Below, in pieces: positions 16,862 to 25,092 of a DNA stretch of 64,000 bases (position 1 is the first letter of the stretch; each line of letters starts with the position of its first letter). Source of the DNA: Verrucomicrobiota bacterium (lineage in GTDB: Bacteria; Verrucomicrobiota; Verrucomicrobiia; Opitutales; Opitutaceae); the NCBI GenBank assembly GCA_023428905.1, contig JAEYWP010000008.1:1-64000 (forward strand), written 5' to 3'. The translations under genes were made by a program, and so were the position numbers. The notes under the pieces were generated by a model that saw nothing but the letters and a program-made list of their open reading frames with translations, searched no databases and was not told where the DNA came from.

Positions 16862-18409
16862 ATGCACCTGCGTCCACCACACCTCCCCCGTGTCGCCTCC
16901 TCCCGCCGCGATTTCCTTCGCGTCGCCGGGGCCGGCACCGCCGCCATCGTCGCCACTTCGATGCTGACGCGTCTTCAAGCCGCCGAACTCTCCGGCGGCT
17001 TTTTGTCGTCCAAGGACACCGCCACGGATCCCCTGTCCATGTCCGCCACCAAACTGGCTGAGTTGATCCGGACCAAAAAGATCTCCGCCACCGAGGCGGT
17101 GAAACTGCACATCGCCCGGATCGAGGCGGTGAACAGCAAGATCAACGCCGTGGTCGCGAAGTGTTATGAACGCGCCCTCGCCGAGGCAGCCGAGGCCGAT
17201 ACCCTCCTCGCCAAGGGCAAACTCAAGGGCGCGCTGCACGGCGTGCCGATGACGATCAAGGACTCCTTCGACACCGCGGGCGTCCTCACCACCGGCGGCA
17301 CGCTCGGTTGGAAGGACCACGTTCCCGGCAGGGATGCCACCGTGGTTGCCCGCGCCCGCGCCGCGGGTGCCATCCTGCTCGGGAAATCGAATACGCCCGA
17401 GTTTACCCTCGGCGGCGGCGGCAAGGGCACGGTCAACCTGATTTACGGCGTGACCCGCAATCCCTACCACCCCGATTACCAGCCCAGCGGCTCCTCCGGT
17501 GGAGCCGGAGCCATCGTGGCCTGCGGCGGCGCCTCCTTTGACATCGGGTCCGATTACGGCGGTTCCATCCGTGGTCCGGCCTTCGCCAACGGAATCGCCG
17601 GCATCAAGCCGACCCTCGGACGTGTTCCTCGCACCGGTCACATCGTGGGTTACGGCGGCGCGTTTGACTCCTTCCAGGAGACGGGTCCGCTCGCACGCCG
17701 CGTCGAAGATATCGCGCTGCTCATGCCGATCCTGTCCGGCCCGGATGACTGGGACGCCGCCATGGCTCCGGTGCCGCTCGGCGACCCGGCGGCCGTCGAT
17801 CTCAAGTCCCTCCGCATCGCCTTCTACACCACAAACGGCCAGGTCGACCCCACCCCCGAACTGCAGCAGACGGTGAAACAATGCGTGGCCTACTTCAGCG
17901 AGCTCGGCTGCAAGATCACGGAAGACCGGCCGCCCAAGATGAAGGAACTCGCGGAGATCCGCACCAAGTTCAATGGAGCCGATGGCCGAGAGCACATCCG
18001 GCGCCTGCTCAAGAAGCATGGCACCACCCAGGCGTCGCCGGGGCTCCGCATGGACGGCGACGTCCTCCCCGCGGCTGAGTTCACGAAACTCTGCGAGGAG
18101 ATGGACGCGATCAAGAGCGAGCAGCTCGCCTGGCTCGAGTCCTACGACCTCATCATCTGTCCGGCCAGCAACCAGGCGCCCATCCCGCTGGATTACGAGC
18201 GTCCCCGCAACTGGACCGGCGCGTCGTACACCAGCCAATACAACACGACGGGATGGCCCGCCGGGGTGGTGCGCTGCGGCACGTCCGAGACCAAGCCCCT
18301 CCCTCTCGGCATCCAGGTGGTGGCGCAGCCCTGGCGCGACGACATCGTCATCGCCGCCATGGCCTACATCGAGAGCCGCACTGGCGGCTGGCAGATGCCC
18401 CCGATCTGA
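16862..18409 (+). CDS. Amidase-signature hydrolase 5 (Tat-exported)
   Basis: The 515-residue protein carries the Tat leader SSRRDFLRVAGAGTAAIVA. Triad: Lys133 (PMTIKDSFD), cis-Ser211 (PSGSSGG) and Ser235 (DYGGSIRGP). It belongs to the same FAAH-like subfamily as amidases 1, 2, 4 and 6, ending TGGWQMPPI. The residues after the nucleophile (RGPAFANGIAGIKPTLGRVPRTGHIVGYGG) are strongly conserved across the set, whereas the segment around residues 300-420, which shapes the acyl pocket, diverges. That pattern suggests different substrates or chain positions for each enzyme. Confidence 0.93.
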   Translation: MHLRPPHLPRVASSRRDFLRVAGAGTAAIVATSMLTRLQAAELSGGFLSSKDTATDPLSMSATKLAELIRTKKISATEAVKLHIARIEAVNSKINAVVAKCYERALAEAAEADTLLAKGKLKGALHGVPMTIKDSFDTAGVLTTGGTLGWKDHVPGRDATVVARARAAGAILLGKSNTPEFTLGGGGKGTVNLIYGVTRNPYHPDYQPSGSSGGAGAIVACGGASFDIGSDYGGSIRGPAFANGIAGIKPTLGRVPRTGHIVGYGGAFDSFQETGPLARRVEDIALLMPILSGPDDWDAAMAPVPLGDPAAVDLKSLRIAFYTTNGQVDPTPELQQTVKQCVAYFSELGCKITEDRPPKMKELAEIRTKFNGADGREHIRRLLKKHGTTQASPGLRMDGDVLPAAEFTKLCEEMDAIKSEQLAWLESYDLIICPASNQAPIPLDYERPRNWTGASYTSQYNTTGWPAGVVRCGTSETKPLPLGIQVVAQPWRDDIVIAAMAYIESRTGGWQMPPI

Positions 18410-18431
18410 GCCTGCCGCCGTGAAAACGACC

Positions 18432-19994
18432 ATGAAACTCTTCCAACTCACACAGGCTGCCCATCGCCGGGACTTTCTCCGCGCTGCGGGGCTCTTCTCC
18501 GCCGCCAGCGTCCTGCCCACCCTGCTGGCCCCGTCGGCCCGGGCTGCCACCCCGGCCACCTCAACCGACGCGACGGACGACGTGCTCTACATGTCGGCCA
18601 CCAAGCTGGCGCAGCTGATCCGCGAGAAGAAGATCTCAGCCACCGAAGCCGTGCAGGCCTACATCCGACGGCAGGAGGCGGTCAACGATCGCCTCAACGC
18701 CGTGGTGATGAACAGCTATGAGCGCGCCCTGGCGGAGGCGAAAGCGGCCGATCAGGCCCTCGCCAAGGGTGAAAGCCGAGGCGCCCTGCACGGTGTCCCG
18801 ATGACGATCAAGGACTCGATCGACACCGAAGGCGTGATCACGACGGGCGGCACGTATGGTCGCCAGCAATACATCCCGCAAAAGGACGCCACCGTGGTCG
18901 CGCGCCTCCGCAAGGCCGGTGCCATCCTGCTGGGCAAAACCAATACGCCGGAATTCACCTTGGGCGGCCTGGGCGGCATCTCGACCTCCAGCAACCTGCT
19001 CTACGGTTCCTCCCACAACCCCTACGACCTGACCCGCTCCACCAGCGGTTCGTCCGGCGGGGCGGGAGCAGCGGTCGCGGCGGGATTGGCTGCGTTCGAC
19101 ATCGGCTCCGACTGGGGCGGTTCCATTCGCGGCCCGGCCCACAACAATGGCATTGCCGGTATCAAACCCACCAGTGTCCGGGTGCCCCGCACTGGCCACA
19201 TCGTCGACTACGGCGGCATCTACGACCTCTGGCAGCAACTCGGGCCGATGGCACGCCGGGTGGAGGACATCAGCCTCATCACACCGTTGATCAGCGGTCC
19301 CGACTTCCGCGACGCCTCCTGCGCACCCGTGCCTTGGGCGGATCCCGGGGCCGTCGACCTGAAAAAACTACGCGTGGCCTTCTTTGCCGACAACGGAGTC
19401 ACGGAGACCGACGAAGACACCAAGAACACAGTCAAACAAAGTGTCCGCTGGCTTGAAGGCAGCGTCGCCGGCATCAAGGAAGACCTGCCCAAGGAAATCC
19501 TTGCCGACCTATATGCCTCGCGCCGGAAGATCACCAGCGGCGATGCCTGGCAGTTCTTCAAACGCCTGGCCGATCGCTGGGGCACGAAGAACTTCGCGCC
19601 GTCCGTCGCGGAACGCATGAAAACGATGACACCCATCAGCACCTCCGAGCTGGTGGAAGCCTGGGAGCAGGCCGACCTCGCCAAGAGCCGCATGCTCGAG
19701 TGGTTCAAGGACTACGACGTCCTGATCTGCCCGGTCTCCGGCAAGCCGGCTGAACCGATCGACCGCCCGCCCGGCAGCACTCCGCCCGGCGGAGGCGGCA
19801 TGGGTTGGAGCTACACCGGCGTGTTCAATACGACGGGCTGGCCTGTCACGGTGGTTCGCTGCGGCACCTCCTCCGACGGCAAGCTCCCCATCGGCGTCCA
19901 GGTGGTCGCCGCGCCCTGGCGCGAGGATATCACGCTCGCGGTAGCGAGTTTCCTTGAGGCCAAAAGCGGAGGCTGGCAGCGGCCTCCTCTCTGA
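18432..19994 (+). CDS. Amidase-signature hydrolase 6 (Tat-exported)
   Basis: The start at ATG 18432 (MKLFQLTQAAHRRDFLRAAG) gives a proper Tat leader and 520 residues; GTG 18420 is four codons earlier. The frame is open far upstream only because it overlaps amidase 5 out of frame. Triad: Lys127, cis-Ser207 (TSGSSGG) and Ser231 (DWGGSIRGP). The late part contains a proline/glycine-rich loop (RPPGSTPPGGGGMGW, about residues 440-455) not shared by its paralogues, near where the substrate-entry region should lie. It begins 22 bases after amidase 5. Confidence 0.93.
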   Translation: MKLFQLTQAAHRRDFLRAAGLFSAASVLPTLLAPSARAATPATSTDATDDVLYMSATKLAQLIREKKISATEAVQAYIRRQEAVNDRLNAVVMNSYERALAEAKAADQALAKGESRGALHGVPMTIKDSIDTEGVITTGGTYGRQQYIPQKDATVVARLRKAGAILLGKTNTPEFTLGGLGGISTSSNLLYGSSHNPYDLTRSTSGSSGGAGAAVAAGLAAFDIGSDWGGSIRGPAHNNGIAGIKPTSVRVPRTGHIVDYGGIYDLWQQLGPMARRVEDISLITPLISGPDFRDASCAPVPWADPGAVDLKKLRVAFFADNGVTETDEDTKNTVKQSVRWLEGSVAGIKEDLPKEILADLYASRRKITSGDAWQFFKRLADRWGTKNFAPSVAERMKTMTPISTSELVEAWEQADLAKSRMLEWFKDYDVLICPVSGKPAEPIDRPPGSTPPGGGGMGWSYTGVFNTTGWPVTVVRCGTSSDGKLPIGVQVVAAPWREDITLAVASFLEAKSGGWQRPPL

Positions 19995-20181
19995 TTTCTC
20001 GGACGTAGGTTCGAGAGTGTTGGTTGTTCGCCCGCGCGGGCGGTGAAGCGCTCGCGCGGGCTCGATCTCACCCTCCGCTCAACGCGCCGCTGCCCTCGCA
20101 GCTCTCCGCACCGTCTTGCGACATCCCTCCCTCACGCGCGCGGCGAGCCCCGCCCGCAGCCCGCTCTCTCCAGCACCCTTC
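19995..20181 (+). other. Intergenic, GC-rich palindromes
   Basis: The gap holds GCCCGCGCGGGC at about 20031-20042 and a further CGCGCGGGC-type repeat 20 bases on, capable of local hairpins. No T-run and no CCAATCACTC element are seen. The upstream open frame into amidase 7 is not thought to be translated. Confidence 0.35.
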
Positions 20182-21759
20182 ATGCAACTCTCCCGTCTCC
20201 TTCTCTTACTGCTCGCCGCCACTCCTGTGGTGCGCGCTGGCGAACTCACCCTTTCACATGCCACCGTGGCAGACCTGCAGGCCGCGATGGCGTCGGGCAC
20301 CGTCACCTCGGAATCGCTGCTGAAGCTCTACCTCGCCCGGGTCGATCGGTACGAGCCGGACCTGAACGCTGTGATCACCCTCAACCCGCGGGCCCTGGAG
20401 GAAGCGCGAGCTCTCGACATCGAGCGCAAGACCAAGGGCCCGCGGTCGCCTCTCCACGGTATCCCTGTTGTATTGAAGGACAACTACGACACCCATGATC
20501 TGCCCACCACCGCCGGTTTCTACGGGCTGAAGGACTCCGTCCCGCCGACCGACGCCACCCTCGTGGCCCGGTTGCGCTCCGCCGGCGCCATCATCCTCGC
20601 CAAGGTGAACACCAGCGAGTTCGCCTCCGGCGGGGCGATGAGCTCCCTGGGCGGCCAGTCCCACAATCCCCACGCGCTCGACCGCACGCCCTCGGGCTCC
20701 TCCGGCGGCACGGGCGTGGCGGTCGCGGCCAATTATGCGCCTCTGGGTTACGGTTCGGATACAGGCGGGTCCATCCGCGGGCCTTCGACCAGCAACGGGA
20801 TCGTCGGACTCAAACCGACCCTCGGCCTGCTTTCTCGTGCCGGAATCGTGCCGCTCTCGCTGAGTTTCGACACCGGTGGTCCCATGGCGCGCTCGGTGTA
20901 CGACATCGCCGTCTCATTGAATGTCACGGTCGGAACCGATCCGCGCGACAGCGTCACCGCCGCCAGCGAGGGCCGGACCGTCCCGGACTACACCACGGTT
21001 CTGGACCGAAACGCGTTGAAAGGCGCACGGATCGGCGTCGCCCGCGATTTTTTCGGTCAGGATCCTGAGGTCGACACTGTGATTGAGTCGGCCCTCTCCA
21101 CCCTCAAGGCACAGGGGGCGGTGCTGGTGGACGTGAAGTATCCACCGATCCTGCACGCCATGCGTTCAGAACTCTACAACGCGGTTCGGCGCCCGGAGTT
21201 CAAGTGGCAGGTTCAGGATTATCTCGCGACGCTGCCCGGCCCCGGCCTGCCCAAGACCCACGCGGACCTGTTGGCCCTCTCTGAGCGGATCTCCTCGGTT
21301 TCACCGGAAGGCTATTGGCCCAATCCCGGAAGACTCGCCCTCTACCGCCTCGAGGCCCGTGCCTCGACCCTCGACGACGCCACCTATCTTGCGCACCGGG
21401 ACGAGGGCCTCGCATTCGTGCGGGCGTTGATCGAGGCGGTGTTTGCGAAGGATAAGCTGGACGCGATCGTCTATCCCACCAGCCCGCGGCGGCCGTCCCG
21501 AATCGGAGAGGACCCGGCCCCGCCAGGCTCCCCGGAGCGGCTGTCACCCACCAACTTCGCCAACCTCACCGGCTTTCCGGATCTGATTGTGCCGGCAGGG
21601 TTCACCAGTAACGGCCTGCCCGTGGGTATCTCATTTTTTGGCACAGCCTATAGCGAACCGCGGCTCCTCGCGCTCGGTTATGCGTACGAGCAAGCGACTC
21701 GCGCCCTACGCCTGCCCGTCAACACCCCGGCCCTGGCCGGCGAAACACTCAACTACTGA
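20182..21759 (+). CDS. Amidase-signature hydrolase 7 (Sec-exported, peptide-amidase-like)
   Basis: The protein is 525 residues from ATG 20182, with a Sec leader MQLSRLLLLLLAATPVVRAG. Triad: Lys99 (VVLKDNYD), cis-Ser173 (PSGSSGG) and Ser197 (SDTGGSIRGP). It is the sister of amidase 3, sharing RALEEARALDIERKTKGPRS, PLHGIP and SSLGGQ, with the same N-terminal module (LSHATVADLQAAMASGTVTS). The GSSGGTGVAVAANYAPLGYG segment matches bacterial peptide amidases that release ammonia from C-terminally amidated peptides; that function is possible but inferred. Confidence 0.92.
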   Translation: MQLSRLLLLLLAATPVVRAGELTLSHATVADLQAAMASGTVTSESLLKLYLARVDRYEPDLNAVITLNPRALEEARALDIERKTKGPRSPLHGIPVVLKDNYDTHDLPTTAGFYGLKDSVPPTDATLVARLRSAGAIILAKVNTSEFASGGAMSSLGGQSHNPHALDRTPSGSSGGTGVAVAANYAPLGYGSDTGGSIRGPSTSNGIVGLKPTLGLLSRAGIVPLSLSFDTGGPMARSVYDIAVSLNVTVGTDPRDSVTAASEGRTVPDYTTVLDRNALKGARIGVARDFFGQDPEVDTVIESALSTLKAQGAVLVDVKYPPILHAMRSELYNAVRRPEFKWQVQDYLATLPGPGLPKTHADLLALSERISSVSPEGYWPNPGRLALYRLEARASTLDDATYLAHRDEGLAFVRALIEAVFAKDKLDAIVYPTSPRRPSRIGEDPAPPGSPERLSPTNFANLTGFPDLIVPAGFTSNGLPVGISFFGTAYSEPRLLALGYAYEQATRALRLPVNTPALAGETLNY

Positions 21760-21886
21760 TTTTGAGGCGATGTCAGCAGACATCGCTCGCCCTCTGTCCG
21801 CGCCGGCCATCGGGGGGATTTCCTCGAAGAGGATCATGCCGCGCGGGCGCGCCGACTCCCCTAAACCGCCACACTCCCCTTCTTCC

Positions 21887-23896
21887 ATGATCTCCTGGCT
21901 CCGCTCGACCCTCCAACTTCTCCGCCTGGCGCTCCTGATAAGCTTCGGGGTCGCACCCTCGTCCGTATCCGCCTTCCCGATCGAAGAAACCACCATTGCA
22001 GAGGTGCATGCCGCCTATCTGGGAGGCAGTGCAACTGCGAGGGAGGTGGTGCAGGCACATCTCGATCGCATCGCCGCATATGACCAGCAAGGGCCGTTCC
22101 TGAACGCGATCATCACGGTCAACCCTCACGCCCTGGCCGAGGCCGATGCGCTGGACGCGAGCTTGAAATCGACTGGAAAACTCCGCGGCCCGCTCCACGG
22201 GATCCCCGTGGTGGTGAAGGACAATCTGGATGCCGTCGGTATGCCGATGACCTCCGGTTTTCAGGGCTGGAAGACGTATCTGCCTTCCACCGACGCACCC
22301 GTGGTTGCCCGCATCAAGGCGGCCGGCGGCATCGTCCTTGCCAAGGCCTCCCTTTCCGAGTTCGCCCGCGGGGGCGGCGACAACATCAACTCCGTCCTCT
22401 CCGGTTTTGCGCGCAATCCCTACGATCTCACCCGTGCCACGGGCGGCTCGAGCGGCGGCACCGGTGCCGCGATTGCCGCTTCCTTCGGGCTGGTGGGAAT
22501 CGGCACTGACACCGGAGGCAGTGTGCGGATGCCTGCCGCCCACACCGCCCTGGCAGGACTGCGGCCGACGGTCGGACTGGTCTCGCGCACCGGCGTGGTG
22601 CCTTTAAACACCGTGCGCGACACTGCCGGCCCAATGGCCCGGTCAGTCATGGACATGGCCATCCTGCTGGACGTGATCGCCGGCTCTGACCCGGATGACC
22701 CGGATCCGGCTACAAAACGGGCTGCTTCCCACCTTGCTGCATCCTATTCCGGCACACTCCACCCCGGAGCCTTGCGCGGTGCTCGCCTCGGTGTACTTCG
22801 GCAAGTGTTCACCCCGGCCGTGACCGACCCGCGCATCATCGCCCACTTTGAAAAGACCCTGGCTGAGCTGAAGGCGGCAGGGGCGGAGATTATCGATCCG
22901 CTGTTCATCCCGGATTTCGAGACCATTCCCAGGCCGCCGCAGACCCCTTCCCGCTTCAAGGCAGACCTCACGGCGTGGATCGCGGCTCACCCCGGCGTGC
23001 CGTATCCATCCGTCCAGGCAATCGCGGAATCCCGCCTGCTTCATCCCCTCCACCAGACGGGCTTCGAAGATGCTGCCCGAGCGCTCCCTCCCGAGGAGGA
23101 TCAGGCAACGCTCGAGGGTGCTCGCAACGAGCAGCGCTACCGTGACCTTTTTACAGCGGCAATGGACGCACAGCGGATCGACGCCCTGGTTTTTCCCACC
23201 TGGGCCCAGCTTCCTGCGCGTAATGGCGATCGCAATACGCAGCTGACGGCGGATCCGCGGCCGGCGCCGAACGCTCGTCCGACCGCCCTTGGCAGCAGCC
23301 TCACCTACGTCGGCAGTTCCCTGCAATGGCCGGCGCTCTCCGTCCCGAGTGGCATGATCGAAGGGCTGCCGGTCGGTCTCCAGATCCTTGGGCGCGCCTG
23401 GGAGGACGCCCGCATTGTTGCATACGCGTATGCCTACGAGCAGGCGACGCATCATCGCCGGGCGCCCCCGACCACCCCGCCTCTGGGCGGCTCCACGGCC
23501 GCACGTTTTATGGGCACCTGGAAGCTGGTGGATATCACCGAGCGCGATCCTGATACCGGCGTAGAGACGCCCTCCAGCCGCGGTCCTTCCAGTGGTCAGC
23601 TCGTGTACAGCCCGGAAGGGCGCCTGTCCGTACAGATCATGACCCTCGACCGGAGCGGCCTCGCCGCCGGCTCAGCCGAAGGTTTCTCGAGCTACTTCGG
23701 TCGCTGGGAGCTGCGCCCTGCCGAGGGCTGCGTGCTCCATATCCAGGAGGGCAATATAAACCCCGCCCAAGTCGGGCAGGTGGCCAAGCGCTATTTCACC
23801 TTCACCGCCTCCGGCCGCCTCGGTCTCGCCACTCCACCTCGCAAGCGCCCCGACGGCAAAGACGTCTCGATGGTCTTCTGGTGGGAAAAAGAGTGA
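21887..23896 (+). CDS. Amidase-signature hydrolase 8 fused to lipocalin-like domain
   Basis: From ATG 21887 the product has 669 residues, about 140 more than its relatives. A Sec leader (MISWLRSTLQLLRLALLISF, then SVSA) precedes an amidase domain with Lys111 (VVVKDN), cis-Ser188 (GGSSGG) and Ser212 (TDTGGSVRMP). From about residue 540 a separate domain begins FMGTWKLVDITERDPDTG and continues with GQLVYSPEGRLSVQIM and FSSYFGRWELR, the pattern of the lipocalin-like (Lipocalin_5) family, a small-molecule-binding barrel. The two could capture and hydrolyse a hydrophobic amide together; this is inference. It is the last gene of the run, and a REP-like hairpin begins on the base after its stop. Confidence 0.9.
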   Translation: MISWLRSTLQLLRLALLISFGVAPSSVSAFPIEETTIAEVHAAYLGGSATAREVVQAHLDRIAAYDQQGPFLNAIITVNPHALAEADALDASLKSTGKLRGPLHGIPVVVKDNLDAVGMPMTSGFQGWKTYLPSTDAPVVARIKAAGGIVLAKASLSEFARGGGDNINSVLSGFARNPYDLTRATGGSSGGTGAAIAASFGLVGIGTDTGGSVRMPAAHTALAGLRPTVGLVSRTGVVPLNTVRDTAGPMARSVMDMAILLDVIAGSDPDDPDPATKRAASHLAASYSGTLHPGALRGARLGVLRQVFTPAVTDPRIIAHFEKTLAELKAAGAEIIDPLFIPDFETIPRPPQTPSRFKADLTAWIAAHPGVPYPSVQAIAESRLLHPLHQTGFEDAARALPPEEDQATLEGARNEQRYRDLFTAAMDAQRIDALVFPTWAQLPARNGDRNTQLTADPRPAPNARPTALGSSLTYVGSSLQWPALSVPSGMIEGLPVGLQILGRAWEDARIVAYAYAYEQATHHRRAPPTTPPLGGSTAARFMGTWKLVDITERDPDTGVETPSSRGPSSGQLVYSPEGRLSVQIMTLDRSGLAAGSAEGFSSYFGRWELRPAEGCVLHIQEGNINPAQVGQVAKRYFTFTASGRLGLATPPRKRPDGKDVSMVFWWEKE

Positions 23897-23955
23897 CCGC
23901 TGCCGCCCAAGGCGGCAGCGGAATGACGAAGGACGAATTTTCGAATGACGAATGG
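23897..23955 (+). repeat. REP-like element with long stem, left arm
   Basis: Right after the stop codon lies a perfect 11-base stem (23897-23907 with 23911-23921, loop CAA) followed by GCGGAATGACGAAGGACGAA (23919-23938), TTTT and CGAATGACGAATGG. It has the same layout and tail as the element at 2258-2302. The stem followed by the A/T-containing tail could also serve as terminator for the amidase operon. Confidence 0.75.
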
Positions 23956-24313
23956 AGGCGGACCGGGGAACCTGAGACCGGAAAAACTGCCCGCTTGGCG
24001 AACTACAACCGACCGTATCCCCCTTAACCAAAGGGGTGATCCACACGAGCTGTGACATTATCGGTCATTGGTCATTGGTCATTGGTGATTGGTCATTGGT
24101 CATTCCCATGCGTCTGGTGCCATGCGTCATTCGCGCTTCGGGATTCGTCATTCGCGCGCGCGAAGCACGCGCGCCCGCCCATTCATCCTTTTCGCGAAAG
24201 TGATGAAATCATTTCAGCCGTCCCGATCTTTACGCTGCGGGCGCGATGGATAAGAGTCCTTTCTGCGGCCAAACCCCAAAGCCGGCCGCAAAAAGTCCAA
24301 TCACTCAAACTCC
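23956..24313. repeat. REP doublet spacer, heptamer repeat and inverted right arm
   Basis: No gene is visible. Positions 24062-24105 hold about six tandem copies of the heptamer GGTCATT (one unit reads GGTGATT). At 24124-24175 is an inverted REP: on the minus strand a GCGCGCG-type hairpin is followed by GAATGACGAATCCCGAAGCG and GAATGACGCATGG. With 23897-23955 this forms a REPIN-like inverted pair about 280 bases long and lacking cargo. CCAATCACTCAA at 24297-24308 precedes the next gene. Confidence 0.65.
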
Positions 24314-25030
24314 ATGAAAATCCCTGCCCTGATCTGTGTTCTGAGCGCAACCGCGCTCGCGACTGTCACTCAGGCGGCCGACGTGTCGGTCGCCTCCCGC
24401 GCCTCCTCCTCCGAGCGCTGGATCCAAAACTATTATCAGAACCCCCGCGCGGACGACCTTCTGACCGCGGTTCACAGCCTGAGCCGCACCGGCGAGCTGT
24501 CTGCCGAAAAGAACGTCGCCACCAACATCGGTTTCTTCGCGGCGGTTTTTGAGCAGAACCCCCAGAAGGTGAATTATTGGCTGCGCGAGACCGCGTCCCT
24601 GCCCGAGGCAGATCGCCGCGTCCTCGCCGCCGCCGCCTGGCAGGCCGGCAGCCCCCGTGGTGCCGCCCTTCTCCGGGATATGTCCCAGCGCAGCACCAAC
24701 GAGGTGCGCCAGGAAATCGCCGGGCTCCTCGAGCGCGGCGCTACCCCCGTGGCCGAAACCGCCGTGCTGTCGGAATCCTCGATGAACCTGCACTGGGGCG
24801 CTTTCCTCGCCTCGGGCGATGACCGCCATGTGCTCGCCGTCCTCAACGCCTTCGGCTCGGGTGAGCGCAACCTCAGCAGCAGCGCCCGCTTCTCGCTCGC
24901 CCAGAACGCCGCCCGCCACGATCGCGTGATGCAGGTGGTGCGCGCGCAGCTCGACAAGCAGCCGGAGCCCCTCCGCGAGGAACTCCGCGCCGCCCTCAAC
25001 GCCGCCTCGAACACCTCGAACGGCACCTGA
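24314..25030 (+). CDS. Secreted helical protein of unknown function
   Basis: The 238-residue product has a clear signal peptide (MKIPALICVLSATALATVTQ, cleavage after AADV or QA). The mature part is predicted mostly helical with short repeating units (for example AGSPRGAALLRDMSQRS, EIAGLLERGATP, VLAVLNAFGSGERN) reminiscent of HEAT- or TPR-like repeats, without a firm consensus. No catalytic motif, lipobox or membrane segment follows. CCAATCACTCAA lies just upstream of the start, as for the amidase and acetamidase units, hinting at shared control. A strong terminator follows. I do not recognise the family. Confidence 0.7.
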   Translation: MKIPALICVLSATALATVTQAADVSVASRASSSERWIQNYYQNPRADDLLTAVHSLSRTGELSAEKNVATNIGFFAAVFEQNPQKVNYWLRETASLPEADRRVLAAAAWQAGSPRGAALLRDMSQRSTNEVRQEIAGLLERGATPVAETAVLSESSMNLHWGAFLASGDDRHVLAVLNAFGSGERNLSSSARFSLAQNAARHDRVMQVVRAQLDKQPEPLREELRAALNAASNTSNGT

Positions 25031-25063
25031 GCTCACTCACCGTTGGAATAGTGTGTTGATTAC

Positions 25064-25092
25064 GGCCCCGCCTGACCGGCGGGGCCTTTTTA
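25064..25092 (+). terminator. Rho-independent terminator
   Basis: GGCCCCGCC (25064-25072), loop TGACC, GGCGGGGCC (25078-25086) and then five T form a textbook intrinsic terminator 34 bases after the preceding stop codon. It overlaps the end of the convergent minus-strand gene. Confidence 0.92.

Noticed and set aside
17973..18431. N-terminal extension of amidase 6
   Set aside because: The open frame overlaps amidase 5 in another phase, is Ser/Pro/Arg-rich and precedes a perfect Tat leader at 18432.
21587..21886. N-terminal extension of amidase 8
   Set aside because: It overlaps the end of amidase 7 out of phase; the leader beginning at 21887 is a proper signal peptide.
24062..24105. Possible CRISPR or iteron origin
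   Set aside because: A simple tandem heptamer with no spacers, no DnaA-box cluster and no replication gene nearby.
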